Shown: positions 51,679 through 60,383, counted from the stretch's first letter. The stretch is DNA of 64,000 nt from Paenibacillus harenae (GCF_030812415.1 NZ_JAUSST010000003.1:806001-870000); one strand, 5' to 3'. Notes: generated by a model not told the origin, from the letters alone. A program made the numbers and translations.

Positions 51679-51712
51679 ATGCTTACGAAGCGAGTTTGCT
51701 TCGCAAACTTGC
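51679..51712. repeat. Single element related to the 49-bp tandem repeats
   Basis: ATGCTTACGAAGCGAGTTT is shared word for word with the unit at 34876-35022 (which has one more T). Here it continues into a hairpin GCGAGTTTGC-TTC-GCAAACTTGC (51690-51712). It lies between cwlJ and gerQ. Confidence 0.6.
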
Positions 51713-51730
51713 AGTTCGCTCGAGTTTTTC

Positions 51731-52153
51731 TCAATAAACGGATGGACAATCGCTGCGCGTCGGCACGAAGAAGCAATGCGCTTTAAATCGGCCGCTGTTG
51801 CTTTGGTCGTACCACGTGTTCGGGCAAGCGCCCGTGGGACGGAAGAACCAAAGCGCGTTCGACGCTGGATGCTGTCTTTCCCCGTTGATTATTCGGTTGG
51901 CTAACCGAATATCTTTGTCTCTTGCAGCCTGATAGAAATACCCTTTTTGCGTTGCCTCGAATCCGCCGGGTCTTTGAAACACCATTTGCGGAATCGAACG
52001 AATGTTTCTGAAATCCAAGCAATTGCCGCGCACGCGGTTAACGCCGACGTTGCCGACCATAAGCATGCCGAGCTCGCCTTCGCCCTCCGCTTCCGCACGC
52101 ATGAGCCGGGCTAACATTTTCGTTTCCTCGGCATTCGTTTTAATAACGGCCAT
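51731..52153 (-). CDS. cwlJ: Spore cortex-lytic hydrolase CwlJ
   Basis: Hydrolase_2-family enzyme of 140 residues that degrades spore cortex during germination. The conserved core reads LARLMRAEAEGEGELGMLMV (with the catalytic Glu), GNVGVNRV, YFYQAARD and the late HPASNALWFFRP with CPNTWYDQS. There is no signal peptide, as for CwlJ and unlike SleB. The start at ATG 52153 is set by homology; its nearest GAAGGGAAG is about 20 bases away. Gene order cwlJ-gerQ matches that in Bacillus anthracis, and GerQ is its partner. Confidence 0.92.
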   Translation of the reverse strand: MAVIKTNAEETKMLARLMRAEAEGEGELGMLMVGNVGVNRVRGNCLDFRNIRSIPQMVFQRPGGFEATQKGYFYQAARDKDIRLANRIINGERQHPASNALWFFRPTGACPNTWYDQSNSGRFKAHCFFVPTRSDCPSVY

Positions 52154-52271
52154 AGGCTTGATTGTCCACTTCCCTTCGCATCCTGTCAAAACGGTTTAAT
52201 ACGCGAAAATCGTATAGGCATCGAACTACATACCCATTGTATTGAGAGCTGGGCGAATTGGTTACAAAAAG

Positions 52272-52284
52272 AATTGTCACAATT
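52272..52284. promoter_or_regulatory. Palindrome upstream of ctaB
   Basis: AATTGT-C-ACAATT, a perfect 13-base odd palindrome 137 bases before the ctaB start. Possible repressor or activator site; no known consensus matched. Confidence 0.3.
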
Positions 52285-52420
52285 TGAGTGGCGAATTCAT
52301 GAACAAAGCCGTCGAACATTGTCATCGAGAGTGTTTTTCGGTATGATTAAAAACGATTCATCAATGATTGATAGGCGCGAAGGTCCGCGTCTTGTCGCAT
52401 AACTCGGGAGGCTTTGCTTT

Positions 52421-53287
52421 GTGCTGAAGGACTTGATTGCTTTAACGAAACCGCGGCTGCTTCGGCTTAATATTTTTGCTGCACTAGGCGGGTTTATCGT
52501 TGGTTCCAAATGGGACTTCGATATGGAAATGTTCCTGCTGCTCATATTCATGCTTATCGGATCGACGCTGACGATTGCTTCAGCGACCGTCATCAACAAT
52601 TATTGGGATCGCGAGCTCGATCTGAAGATGGAACGCACGAAAGACCGCGCGCTTCCTACCGGAAGAATGAAGCCGGGAACCGTGCTCTCATACGGCATTA
52701 TCCTAGGCGTCGTTGGACTGGCTGTTCTATTTGGACTCGTTAGCCCGCTAACGGGCTGGCTCGGACTGCTTGGCTGGTTCGTATACATCGTCATCTATAC
52801 GATGTGGCTCAAAAGGAGCTCGACCTGGAGCACCTCCATTGGAGGCATATCCGGAGCGATGCCCCCGGTTATCGGGTATTGCGCGGTAACAGGCGAGGTC
52901 GATGCCGGTGCTTGGATATTGTTCGCATTCCTATTTCTATGGCAGCCGGCACATTTCTGGTCGCTTGCCATTAGAAGGGTAGAAGAATATCGAGAGGCGG
53001 GTTTCCCGCTGCTTCCGGTCGTGAAGGGGATTAAACGGACGAAGCTTCAAATGATTCCTTATGTACTGCTCCTAATACCGACTTGCGTGCTGCTCTATAC
53101 TTACGGCTACGCCGGCATTTACTTTTTGATTATTTCCATCCTCTGCGGCGTTGTATGGCTCGTGCATACGCTGCGCGGCACAGCGGCGAAGGACACAGAG
53201 AAATGGGCGAAGACGAATTTTCTTATTTCGGTTAATTATTTAATGGTTGTATTTATCGCGATGATTGCGAATACGACCTGGTCATAA
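52421..53287 (+). CDS. ctaB: Protoheme IX farnesyltransferase (heme O synthase)
   Basis: UbiA-family membrane prenyltransferase of 288 residues that adds farnesyl to heme B to give heme O for cytochrome oxidase. The two Asp-rich motifs are NNYWDRELDLKMERTKDRAL and the later YREAGFPLLPVVKG region, with WQPAHFWSLAIRRVEEY diagnostic. About eight membrane helices. GTG start follows GGGAGG by 10 bases. A sco gene follows 23 bases downstream, another oxidase assembly factor, so the two form an operon. Confidence 0.94.
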   Translation: MLKDLIALTKPRLLRLNIFAALGGFIVGSKWDFDMEMFLLLIFMLIGSTLTIASATVINNYWDRELDLKMERTKDRALPTGRMKPGTVLSYGIILGVVGLAVLFGLVSPLTGWLGLLGWFVYIVIYTMWLKRSSTWSTSIGGISGAMPPVIGYCAVTGEVDAGAWILFAFLFLWQPAHFWSLAIRRVEEYREAGFPLLPVVKGIKRTKLQMIPYVLLLIPTCVLLYTYGYAGIYFLIISILCGVVWLVHTLRGTAAKDTEKWAKTNFLISVNYLMVVFIAMIANTTWS

Positions 53288-53310
53288 TAGAAGATGAAGG
53301 TGATAGGCAC

Positions 53311-53922
53311 ATGGTTTTTTTGAAGAAGCATAGTTTCAAGATCGCTGTACTCGCGTTATGCGCGGCAATGGGCATTTATTTATTACTTACGTATGTCATT
53401 AAGCCGGAAGCTCCGCTGCCGGTTGAGATGGCGGCTCCTGCTTTCGAATTGACCGATGTGGATAACGGGGACAAAGTATCGCTGGAGTCGACGAAAGGCA
53501 AAGCGCGAATCGTTTACTTCTACTTCGCGAATTGCCCGGACGTATGTCCGCCGACGACCTTCATGCTGTCGGAGGTCCAGGAGAAGCTGGATAAGGCAGG
53601 CACGCTCGGCACGAAGGCCGAACTTATATCGATCACGTTCGACCCGGTAAGGGATACGCCGGAAGTCATTAAAGCTTTCGCCGAGAGAAACTTCGTACAG
53701 CCGGAGGGCTGGAAGTTCCTGCGCGGCGATGACGAGGAGCAGACGATCAAGCTCGCCAGAGACTTCGGCGTTAGCGTCGCAAAGTCCCCGGACGGCACGT
53801 TCGCCCATATGAACGTCATTACGATCGTCGATCAAGACGGGCAAATTCGCAAGTGGATTAACGGCAGCGACGAGAAAGTTACCTCGGACACGATCGTAGA
53901 CGATCTGAACAAACTGCTGTAG
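53311..53922 (+). CDS. SCO1/SenC-family copper chaperone
   Basis: Membrane-anchored thioredoxin-fold protein of 203 residues that delivers copper to the CuA site of cytochrome c oxidase. N-terminal anchor (about 10-30), copper ligands Cys75 and Cys79 in FANCPDVCPP, and His166 in GTFAHMNVI. AAGGTGATAG precedes the ATG. With ctaB upstream it forms an oxidase assembly unit. Confidence 0.93.
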   Translation: MVFLKKHSFKIAVLALCAAMGIYLLLTYVIKPEAPLPVEMAAPAFELTDVDNGDKVSLESTKGKARIVYFYFANCPDVCPPTTFMLSEVQEKLDKAGTLGTKAELISITFDPVRDTPEVIKAFAERNFVQPEGWKFLRGDDEEQTIKLARDFGVSVAKSPDGTFAHMNVITIVDQDGQIRKWINGSDEKVTSDTIVDDLNKLL

Positions 53923-53939
53923 AAGATAAGGCAGTGTCG

Positions 53940-54310
53940 TTAGAATTCATCCTTGTTCCACATCAAAGCGGGATCCGGCGCAGGGTATGCAATATGCGCT
54001 TCGAGGCCCGCTTTTTCCAATTGCTCGATCAAATAATCCTCGGGCGTATGCTCGACGCCGGGATAGCCCTTGCGCGTATAGATATGCTCGGCATCCGGGA
54101 ACAGATCGCGCAGCATGCCGCGAATGCGCTTGCCCGATGCGTCATTGTCGGTAAATATGTATACTTGTTTATCGCCTGCTTGCTTGCGCAGCTTCTCAAG
54201 CGCGCAGAACCCGGCGTCCCGAACGTGCAGTAAATGGGGACGTTGCCGGACAGCACGCGCCGCAACCGGCTCTTGTCGTTTTTTCCTTCTACAATGATGG
54301 CAACATCCAT
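53940..54310 (-). pseudogene. Small Toprim-domain protein, frameshifted
   Basis: The N-terminus reads MDVAIIVEGKNDKSRLRRVL (Toprim Glu motif) through CTFGTPG. Near 54196-54199 one G is missing, after which the other frame gives KLRKQAGDKQVYIFTDNDAS (the Toprim DxD motif) and continues to a stop at 53940. The full product would be about 123 residues. One base restores an uninterrupted frame, so this is either a recent pseudogene or a sequencing error. GAGGTGA precedes ATG 54310. Toprim proteins of this size may bind nucleic acid. Confidence 0.8.
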
Positions 54311-54404
54311 CGCGTTCACCTCGTTATCGGCAGTTACTTTCGGATGAAGAGCTGGGCCGGGCGCAAGGCTTGCCCCCCTCTATTCTAAGTGACCTCCGTA
54401 CGAA

Positions 54405-54436
54405 AATAAAGGCGGCCCGCTCAGCGCGGGGCCGCC
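54405..54436 (-). terminator. Terminator of the YjcZ-type gene
   Basis: Minus strand GGCGGCCCCGC...GCGGGCCGCC hairpin followed by TTTATTTT. Confidence 0.78.
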
Positions 54437-54463
54437 TCTTCGCGTGCCGGGGTTGAAGCTGAT

Positions 54464-54586
54464 TTACCACCAGCAAGCACACGCTATAATAACGAGCAAG
54501 ATAAACAAGACTAGAATAGTTGCGATGTTGTTGCCGCCGCGATGTCCATAGCCTCTTTCAGCCGATTCAACCTGTCCTCCAGACAT
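54464..54586 (-). CDS. YjcZ-family sporulation peptide
   Basis: A 40-residue peptide: a short Gly-rich start (MSGGQVESAERGYGHRGG), then one hydrophobic helix (IATILVLFILLVIIA) and the ending CACWW. The pattern of a Gly/Tyr head and one membrane helix matches YjcZ/sporulation-associated small proteins. AGAGGGGTGA precedes the ATG, and a terminator follows 28 bases after the stop. Confidence 0.8.
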   Translation of the reverse strand: MSGGQVESAERGYGHRGGNNIATILVLFILLVIIACACWW

Positions 54587-54739
54587 CTTATGATTCACCC
54601 CTCTTTCATAGATCGAGGTCAATGAAGCTTTCAACCTGCATGGTTGCCTATTGATAGGCGCCGATCATGCCGGTCTGGTCATTTGACACACTGTATTGTA
54701 TGTGCGGAGGGAACAAACGCCGTGTGCGAATACCCACTT

Positions 54740-55918
54740 TTACGAAAAATAGGTCCGCGACGCCAGAAATCTCGAGTTGTAGAACGGCAGGACGGCTACG
54801 GCAAGCATTAGCGCGACGAACGCGATGAAATAGGGCGAGAGCTGTTCGCGCAGCTGGCCCGCGGCCATCGGACCGATGAATGCGCCGATGGAGAAGGCGA
54901 TCGACAGAATGGAGAAGGTGCGGCCATACCTCGCACCGCCGCTTAGCTCGATCAAGAGCGTCGAAAGCGCCGGCAATATAATGCCCTTGGCCATGCCGAT
55001 CAGCAGCAGCATGACTGTGAAAGGGGCCGAAACGTTCGCTGCCAGGCAGAAGTAGATGACGGCGAGCAGGAATGCGCCCCATAACGTTCGCTGAAACGCG
55101 GAGATCCGGTTGAGGAACAGCATGCTGAGCGTGATGAGCGCGCCGATGCTGACGACGGAGAACAGCAGGCCGGTCGTCATGATCGAAGCCTGCGACTTCG
55201 CCATGAGCGGAAGCTCGAACGACAATATGCCTTGCGAGCAGCTGGTCGCAATAGGCAGCAGGAAGACAAGCCAAGGAATCGGCGTACTCTCGCCCAGCGG
55301 AGGCTGCGCCGACTTCGGCTTATTGCCTTCTTCCTCCGTGCTCGTCTTGGCCGGCAGGGGGGAAGCGTTCATCCGCTTGTCGCTGATGAAGAAGACGGCG
55401 CACACGGCTGTAACAATCAAGATCCAGCCAAGCAGCGTGAATGCGGTCGTGAAGCCGATCTTCGCGACAAGATAAGCGCCGGCAGCCGGCGAGACGACCG
55501 ATGCGAGCGTATGGACGAGGCCGTTGCCTGCCATTAGCTTGCCTTGCTCCGTAATATTGTTCGAAAGGCGCGCAAGCAGCGCCAGGCAGGCAGGAGACAG
55601 GAAAGCGAGCACGAAGCCGCTAATGGAGCGAAGCACGAGGAGCTGCCAAGGATCTGTCACCTGCGATTGGAAGAGGAGAATAATACCGGCGGCGAGCAGG
55701 CTGAACACGATAAACAAGCGGCTTCCGAACCGATCCACGCCATAACCGGCAATGAGATTTCCAGGCAGGTGGGTAATCGAATACATTCCCATCATGAGCC
55801 CGATGAAAGAGGGAGCCGCGCCAAGCGAGATGGCGAACGGCGTCAATATCGGGTATTGCGCATGCAAGTCGAAAAAAGCGACAAACAAAAATAAATAGAG
55901 CCAAATGGCTGTCTTCAC
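54740..55918 (-). CDS. MFS transporter
   Basis: Major facilitator of 392 residues with about 12 membrane helices. It starts MKTAIWLYLFLFVAFFDLH and contains the MFS loop GYGVDRFGSRLFIVF after helix 2. A long central loop (about 195-220) is charged (KTSTEEEGNKPKSAQ). GTG 55918 is preferred because AAGGAGG lies 8 bases upstream; ATG 55945 is further up. The substrate is unknown. Confidence 0.85.
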   Translation of the reverse strand: MKTAIWLYLFLFVAFFDLHAQYPILTPFAISLGAAPSFIGLMMGMYSITHLPGNLIAGYGVDRFGSRLFIVFSLLAAGIILLFQSQVTDPWQLLVLRSISGFVLAFLSPACLALLARLSNNITEQGKLMAGNGLVHTLASVVSPAAGAYLVAKIGFTTAFTLLGWILIVTAVCAVFFISDKRMNASPLPAKTSTEEEGNKPKSAQPPLGESTPIPWLVFLLPIATSCSQGILSFELPLMAKSQASIMTTGLLFSVVSIGALITLSMLFLNRISAFQRTLWGAFLLAVIYFCLAANVSAPFTVMLLLIGMAKGIILPALSTLLIELSGGARYGRTFSILSIAFSIGAFIGPMAAGQLREQLSPYFIAFVALMLAVAVLPFYNSRFLASRTYFS

Positions 55919-56077
55919 ACCGTTATCCTCCTTGCCCATTTGCATTATAACTACTTGTACGTAAACAATGGACAGGATATGTCTGGTTAAAGTGGAAGGA
56001 AGCGTTTACGGTATATAAGACGTAGGGTATAATGTTTTGTAATAGCTTTTGGTACGAGGTATAATGGAGGGGATCGT

Positions 56078-56527
56078 ATGGATTTTTTGGATTTTTCGGC
56101 GTATGACGTAGACACATGGACATCTTTTTTGAAAGACAATTGGCTCGTTCTCGTCCTTGCGCTTGTCGCGCTGCTGATCATCGTGCGCATTGTAAGAACG
56201 GTCGTGAAATGGGCGATCGTCGCGGTTATCGTCGTAGGCGTCGTTCTCTATAGCGGTTATACGATGGACGATCTGAAAGTAATCAGCACGAAGGTCGTGG
56301 ATAGCGCGAAGCAAGAGATCATGGGTGCCATGACGGGCGATGCGAAGGATGCTGAGTTTATTAGCAACGAGGACGGCTCGTATACGATCAAGACCAAGAA
56401 CCTGGAGCTTAACGGCAAACCAGGCGACAACGAGGTTACGGTATCCTTCCGGGGCGCTCCCAAAATAACGATCGAGGTCGATAGCACGATACAAGCCTTT
56501 ATCGATCAAGCCAAGAACAACGGCTAA
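56078..56527 (+). CDS. Membrane protein of unknown function
   Basis: Protein of 149 residues with two adjacent membrane helices (about 22-42 and 45-62) and a soluble C-terminal half (from GYTMDDLK) with a beta-rich pattern (DGSYTIKTKNLELNG). TGGAGGGGATC precedes the ATG. Seventy-one bases separate it from the transglutaminase gene in the same direction, and the PBP gene follows, so they may form a wall-related operon. Confidence 0.6.
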   Translation: MDFLDFSAYDVDTWTSFLKDNWLVLVLALVALLIIVRIVRTVVKWAIVAVIVVGVVLYSGYTMDDLKVISTKVVDSAKQEIMGAMTGDAKDAEFISNEDGSYTIKTKNLELNGKPGDNEVTVSFRGAPKITIEVDSTIQAFIDQAKNNG

Positions 56528-56598
56528 TTCATCCCCTTTGACCAGCTTGGGAACGGATGGCAAGGCAATACCGGCATCGCTGTAAGAAAGGAGAGATT

Positions 56599-57765
56599 AT
56601 GTTCGATTGGATGATGCGGTTCGATGAGCTGGAGCCCGTTGCGATCATTGCTCTTCTGCTATTGCTTGTTTCATTATTGCAAGGGATAAGGAGGGGCGCG
56701 TCGGGTTCTGCGAAGCGTCTTTTCTTTTTTGTATGGGAAGGCATTGTCGTTATTGCGGGACTGATCATCGCCGGACAGCTCGCGGGATGGGCTTCCCCTG
56801 CTGTCGCCGAGTGGCTGACCCGGGTCGTTGAAGTGCCGGCTAATGAGCTCGGAAACGTGCAGCAAGCGTGGTTCACGCTGCTGACAAGCTTAAGGGATTT
56901 TGCGCTGCTCAGGTACGGGGTGCTGTTCCTGCTCTTCTATCTGATCTTCAGAGCGATTGCCGGCTTCGCTGAGCCGCTGTTCAGCTATGCATGGAGCAAC
57001 CTCGTGCAGTCGAAGCAGAGCAGCGCTCTGGACGAGCTTCCCGGACGCCGCTATGCAAGCAGGGCAACGGGTGCGCTTATTGGCGCCGTACATGGCGCCG
57101 GAAGAGCTTTTCTCTTCATTGCAACATTATTCATCTATGTTTCGTTATTGCCTAATGGTTGGTACGCGGATAAGATTTCGGAATCTCCCCTGTACCGGGA
57201 GGCCGCGTCCATGCTGGCTCCGGTCGCGGGCGATATGCTGGAAGGACAAGGCCCGGTGCTTGCCGAGGCGGTAGAGGCGCAATTCCGCCAAATATTGCAG
57301 CGTAAATACGAGATCATCGATTATGCCGTACCGGATGATATTGCGGAAGCTGCATTATTCGTTACGAAGGACGCCGGCTCGGATGAGCAGAAGGCGCGCC
57401 TCCTGTACGAGTGGCTCGGTACGCGCATCGAGTACGACTGGGACAAAGCCGACAACTACGTTGAGCGCGGCGTATGGAAAGAACAGACGCCTGCGGACAC
57501 GTTCGCTACTCGCAAAGGCGTATGCATTGATACGGCAAGACTATATGCCGTGATGGCACGTACCGCAGGACTTGATGTACGCGTCGTGACGGGTCTTGGC
57601 GCCGATGGCAGCGGCGGCTTCGGGCCGCATGCCTGGAATGAAGTGAACATTGGCGATGGCGAAGACAAATGGATTCCGCTAGATGCGACATGGGCTTCCT
57701 CGGGCGATTGGTTTAACTCGCCAGGCTTCGAGCAGACGCATATTAGGGAAGCTGCAGCGATATAA
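56599..57765 (+). CDS. Membrane protein with CvpA-like part and transglutaminase-like domain
   Basis: Protein of 388 residues. The N-terminal half has about four membrane helices with a pattern like CvpA (LLLLVSLLQGIRRGASGSA). The C-terminal domain (about 245-388) is a transglutaminase/protease fold with a full triad: Cys309 in RKGVCIDTARLYAVMAR, His344 in FGPHAWNEV and Asp362 in WIPLDATWA. Domain topology places the core after the last helix. It may act as a peptidase or amidase on wall or coat substrates. AAAGGAGAG precedes ATG 56599. Confidence 0.85.
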   Translation: MFDWMMRFDELEPVAIIALLLLLVSLLQGIRRGASGSAKRLFFFVWEGIVVIAGLIIAGQLAGWASPAVAEWLTRVVEVPANELGNVQQAWFTLLTSLRDFALLRYGVLFLLFYLIFRAIAGFAEPLFSYAWSNLVQSKQSSALDELPGRRYASRATGALIGAVHGAGRAFLFIATLFIYVSLLPNGWYADKISESPLYREAASMLAPVAGDMLEGQGPVLAEAVEAQFRQILQRKYEIIDYAVPDDIAEAALFVTKDAGSDEQKARLLYEWLGTRIEYDWDKADNYVERGVWKEQTPADTFATRKGVCIDTARLYAVMARTAGLDVRVVTGLGADGSGGFGPHAWNEVNIGDGEDKWIPLDATWASSGDWFNSPGFEQTHIREAAAI

Positions 57766-57803
57766 TGGAATGTCGTATTTTTTTATGATTATGAGGTGAA
57801 AGC

Positions 57804-59894
57804 ATGCAGGACGATCCGCAAAAGCGGGAGATATTGAACAGGCGCAATTTTTCATTCCGGCTTAATTTGTTTTTCTTCATTACATTCGTTTTATTCAGCG
57901 TCCTAATCGTTAAGCTTGCCATATTGCAGTTCGTAGAAGGTCCGACGCTTAGTGCCGAAGGAGCCGCGAAAGGAACGCGCAACGTCGCGATGCCGCCTAT
58001 ACGGGGCAATATATACGATTCTACCGGACATGCGATCGCTTATTCGACATCTACGCAATCGCTCTATTACAGCATACAACCGGAGTTGAAACGTGCGGAC
58101 GCTATTGAGAAGGCGAAAGAGATGGCGGTCGAGCTGGACAAAGTGTTTACCAAATACGGCGATCCGGAGTCGGCGATGACGGTAGACGATATTATCCGCC
58201 AAATGGATTTGGAATTTAAACGAAATGTCATTTCGACGCCTAGGCGTATCAAGTCCAATCTGACGAATAAGGAAATCGCTTATTTTATGGAAAATAAGAC
58301 CTCCTTCAAAGGTATCGACATTATGGAGGAGAGCATCCGCAACTACGATAAGAGCTCGATCGCCGTTCAATTGGTAGGCTACTTGAAGAAGTACAGCGGC
58401 GTGCGCCTCGACAGCGAGTTCTATAATGAGAAGATGAAGATAACCGATCCGACTCTTAAATATTTGGAAGAGGAAGACGTCGGCTTCGGAGGCATCGAGC
58501 TTATGTATCAGGATGTCTTGCGCGGGACGAACGGTCTGAAGTCGTACCCGGTCAATAATCGGGAAATTATTATCGGGCCGATGGAAATCACGAATCCGCA
58601 GAAAGGCTCGGACCTTTATCTGACGATTAACAAAAACGTTCAGTTGAAGACGGAGCAAGCGATCACCGATCACATCAAAAAAATATCGACCTCCTCCAAC
58701 TCCTATGAGCGTGCCGAATATGCCAAAACAGGTTACGCGGTGGCGATGGAAGTCGATACCGGCAAAGTCGTCGCGATGGCGAGCATGCCGGATTACGATC
58801 CGAATATTTGGTCGGGCGGAAGAATCAGCAACGAAGATTACGAAAATATCGGGAACAGGCTGCAGAACGGTACGATCTCGACCGTATATGCCGACTACAA
58901 GACGGAGAAGGAAAGAAACGACCATCCATCGTCGATTCTGCCTCCGGGCTCGACCATGAAGCCGTTAACCGTGCTGATTGGACTTAATGAGGGCTTATTC
59001 ACGCCGTCGACCCGTTATACGGATACCGGGGTATTTTCTTTCGGCCGCGAAGGCTACGAGCGTTTCATTAAAAACTCCTTGAATCACGTCTACGGCAGTA
59101 TCGACGGCGCAGGCGCAATCGCTAAATCGTCCAACCCGTTCATGGCGTCTATGGTGGGCAATAAGCTGTATATGCGCGGCGATGTGAATGGCAAGAGCAG
59201 CGTCGAGATCTGGGACGAATACATGAAGCAGTTCGGTCTTGGCGTTCTGACCGGCAGCGGCTTGCCGAATGAATCGAAGGGCATTATCGAGTACTTCAAG
59301 GAAGCGCAAAGCGGCAGCTCGCAATCCGCGCTTATATTCGCCTCCTTCGGGCAGCAGGGTCGTTATACGACGCTTCAGCTGGCGCAATACGTGTCGATGC
59401 TTGCCAATCGAGGCAAGCGGATGAAGCCGCAGTTCGTGAATGAAATCAAGGATTCGGACGGCAACGTCATTCAGGGCTTCACGCCGGAAATCTTGAACAC
59501 GATCGACATTCCCGAGCAATATTGGAAAGAGATCGAAGCAGGCATGTCCGAGGTTAAGTCGGAAGGCTTCGAGGGCGTTGATTACACGTATAGACGGAAG
59601 ACCGGTACGTCCGAGCAGGACGTCGCTACCCGCCGCGCGGAGAACGCGGTGTTCATCGCTTATGCGCCCGCCGACAAACCTAAGCTTGCGGTTGCGGTAG
59701 TCGTGCCGGACGGCGGCTTCGGCGGCTACGGCGCATCGCCGATCGCGCGTCAAATCTTCGACGCGTATGACCAAGAAGTCGGACTGTACGGCGTACCGAA
59801 GAAGAAGACGGCCGCTAACACGGTTGATACAAGCGGTCAGGCGAACGCCGGAACAGACAATGCAGCAGCCGGAACAGCGGGCAATGCGGAATAA
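57804..59894 (+). CDS. Class B penicillin-binding protein, PBP2-like transpeptidase
   Basis: Membrane-anchored transpeptidase of 696 residues that crosslinks peptidoglycan. One N-terminal membrane helix (about 19-42), a dimerisation/pedestal region (about 55-260), and the transpeptidase domain with active Ser383 in PPGSTMKPLTV (SxxK), the SxN motif in AKSSNPFMA and KTG at 599-601 (RKTGTSEQD). No PASTA domains, and an Ala/Thr/Asn-rich tail. GAGGTGA precedes the ATG. It lies 38 bases after the transglutaminase-like gene. Confidence 0.93.
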   Translation: MQDDPQKREILNRRNFSFRLNLFFFITFVLFSVLIVKLAILQFVEGPTLSAEGAAKGTRNVAMPPIRGNIYDSTGHAIAYSTSTQSLYYSIQPELKRADAIEKAKEMAVELDKVFTKYGDPESAMTVDDIIRQMDLEFKRNVISTPRRIKSNLTNKEIAYFMENKTSFKGIDIMEESIRNYDKSSIAVQLVGYLKKYSGVRLDSEFYNEKMKITDPTLKYLEEEDVGFGGIELMYQDVLRGTNGLKSYPVNNREIIIGPMEITNPQKGSDLYLTINKNVQLKTEQAITDHIKKISTSSNSYERAEYAKTGYAVAMEVDTGKVVAMASMPDYDPNIWSGGRISNEDYENIGNRLQNGTISTVYADYKTEKERNDHPSSILPPGSTMKPLTVLIGLNEGLFTPSTRYTDTGVFSFGREGYERFIKNSLNHVYGSIDGAGAIAKSSNPFMASMVGNKLYMRGDVNGKSSVEIWDEYMKQFGLGVLTGSGLPNESKGIIEYFKEAQSGSSQSALIFASFGQQGRYTTLQLAQYVSMLANRGKRMKPQFVNEIKDSDGNVIQGFTPEILNTIDIPEQYWKEIEAGMSEVKSEGFEGVDYTYRRKTGTSEQDVATRRAENAVFIAYAPADKPKLAVAVVVPDGGFGGYGASPIARQIFDAYDQEVGLYGVPKKKTAANTVDTSGQANAGTDNAAAGTAGNAE

Positions 59895-59905
59895 CTCTAA
59901 ATAAT

Positions 59906-59953
59906 AAACTGCCCCTCTGCATCCATCGAATGGATGCAGAGGGGCAGTTTTTT
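59906..59953 (+). terminator. Terminator of the PBP operon
   Basis: AAACTGCCCCTCTGCATCCA pairs with the mirrored ATGGATGCAGAGGGGCAGTT (about 20 bp), followed by TTTTTTG. Confidence 0.93.
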
Positions 59954-59974
59954 GTTTACCGCTGTTATCCATTG

Positions 59975-60161
59975 AATTACAGGAGAAGCTCATGTTAATT
60001 TTGCATGAACACCCGCCGATTAACGATTAACGGGAGGAGCTCCAGTTATTTTGACGACTTCTATTCAATCAATAGAAAAGCAGATAATTAACTGGAAGAA
60101 CTCCATCTATTCACTCAAAGTGTTGATATCGGCCAGTCATAACAGGAGAAAATCCAGTTAT
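59975..60161. repeat. Four short palindromic repeats, TAAC-NGGAG family
   Basis: Copies at 59975-60000 (AATTACAGGAG...CTCATGTTAATT), 60028-60048 (TAACGGGAG-GAG-CTCCAGTTA), 60089-60109 (TAACTGGAAGAACTCCATCTA) and 60139-60161 (ATAACAGGAGAAAATCCAGTTAT). Consensus roughly TAACNGGAG-N3-5-CTCCNGTTA. They are spaced 40-60 bases apart, all in one gap before the metal transporter. Confidence 0.7.
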
Positions 60162-60215
60162 TTGACCAGCCACACGCCAGCTTTACTCGTTAGCGCGGGA
60201 AAAGCTTGAAAAAAT

Positions 60216-60250
60216 AAATGTTGCACGAGAGAAACATTTTTGTGTATTAT
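60216..60250 (+). promoter_or_regulatory. Promoter with palindrome, metal transporter operon
   Basis: AAATGTT-N10-AACATTT (60216-60239) is a perfect inverted repeat overlapping a candidate -35 TTGCAC (60221-60226); TATTAT (60245-60250) lies 18 bases downstream. A metal-dependent repressor such as MntR bound here would block the promoter. It does not match the Zur, Fur or PerR consensus. Confidence 0.5.
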
Positions 60251-60383
60251 AAAAAAAGAGGCACTGAGCTAAATAATATTCTCAGGGTAAAATAATGTTC
60301 ACAAGGGAAACTTGTCCGAAGACAATAACGTGAAATTCAACAATGAACAATCAATTTTCGAAACTCGAAAGGGAGGATGCAAC

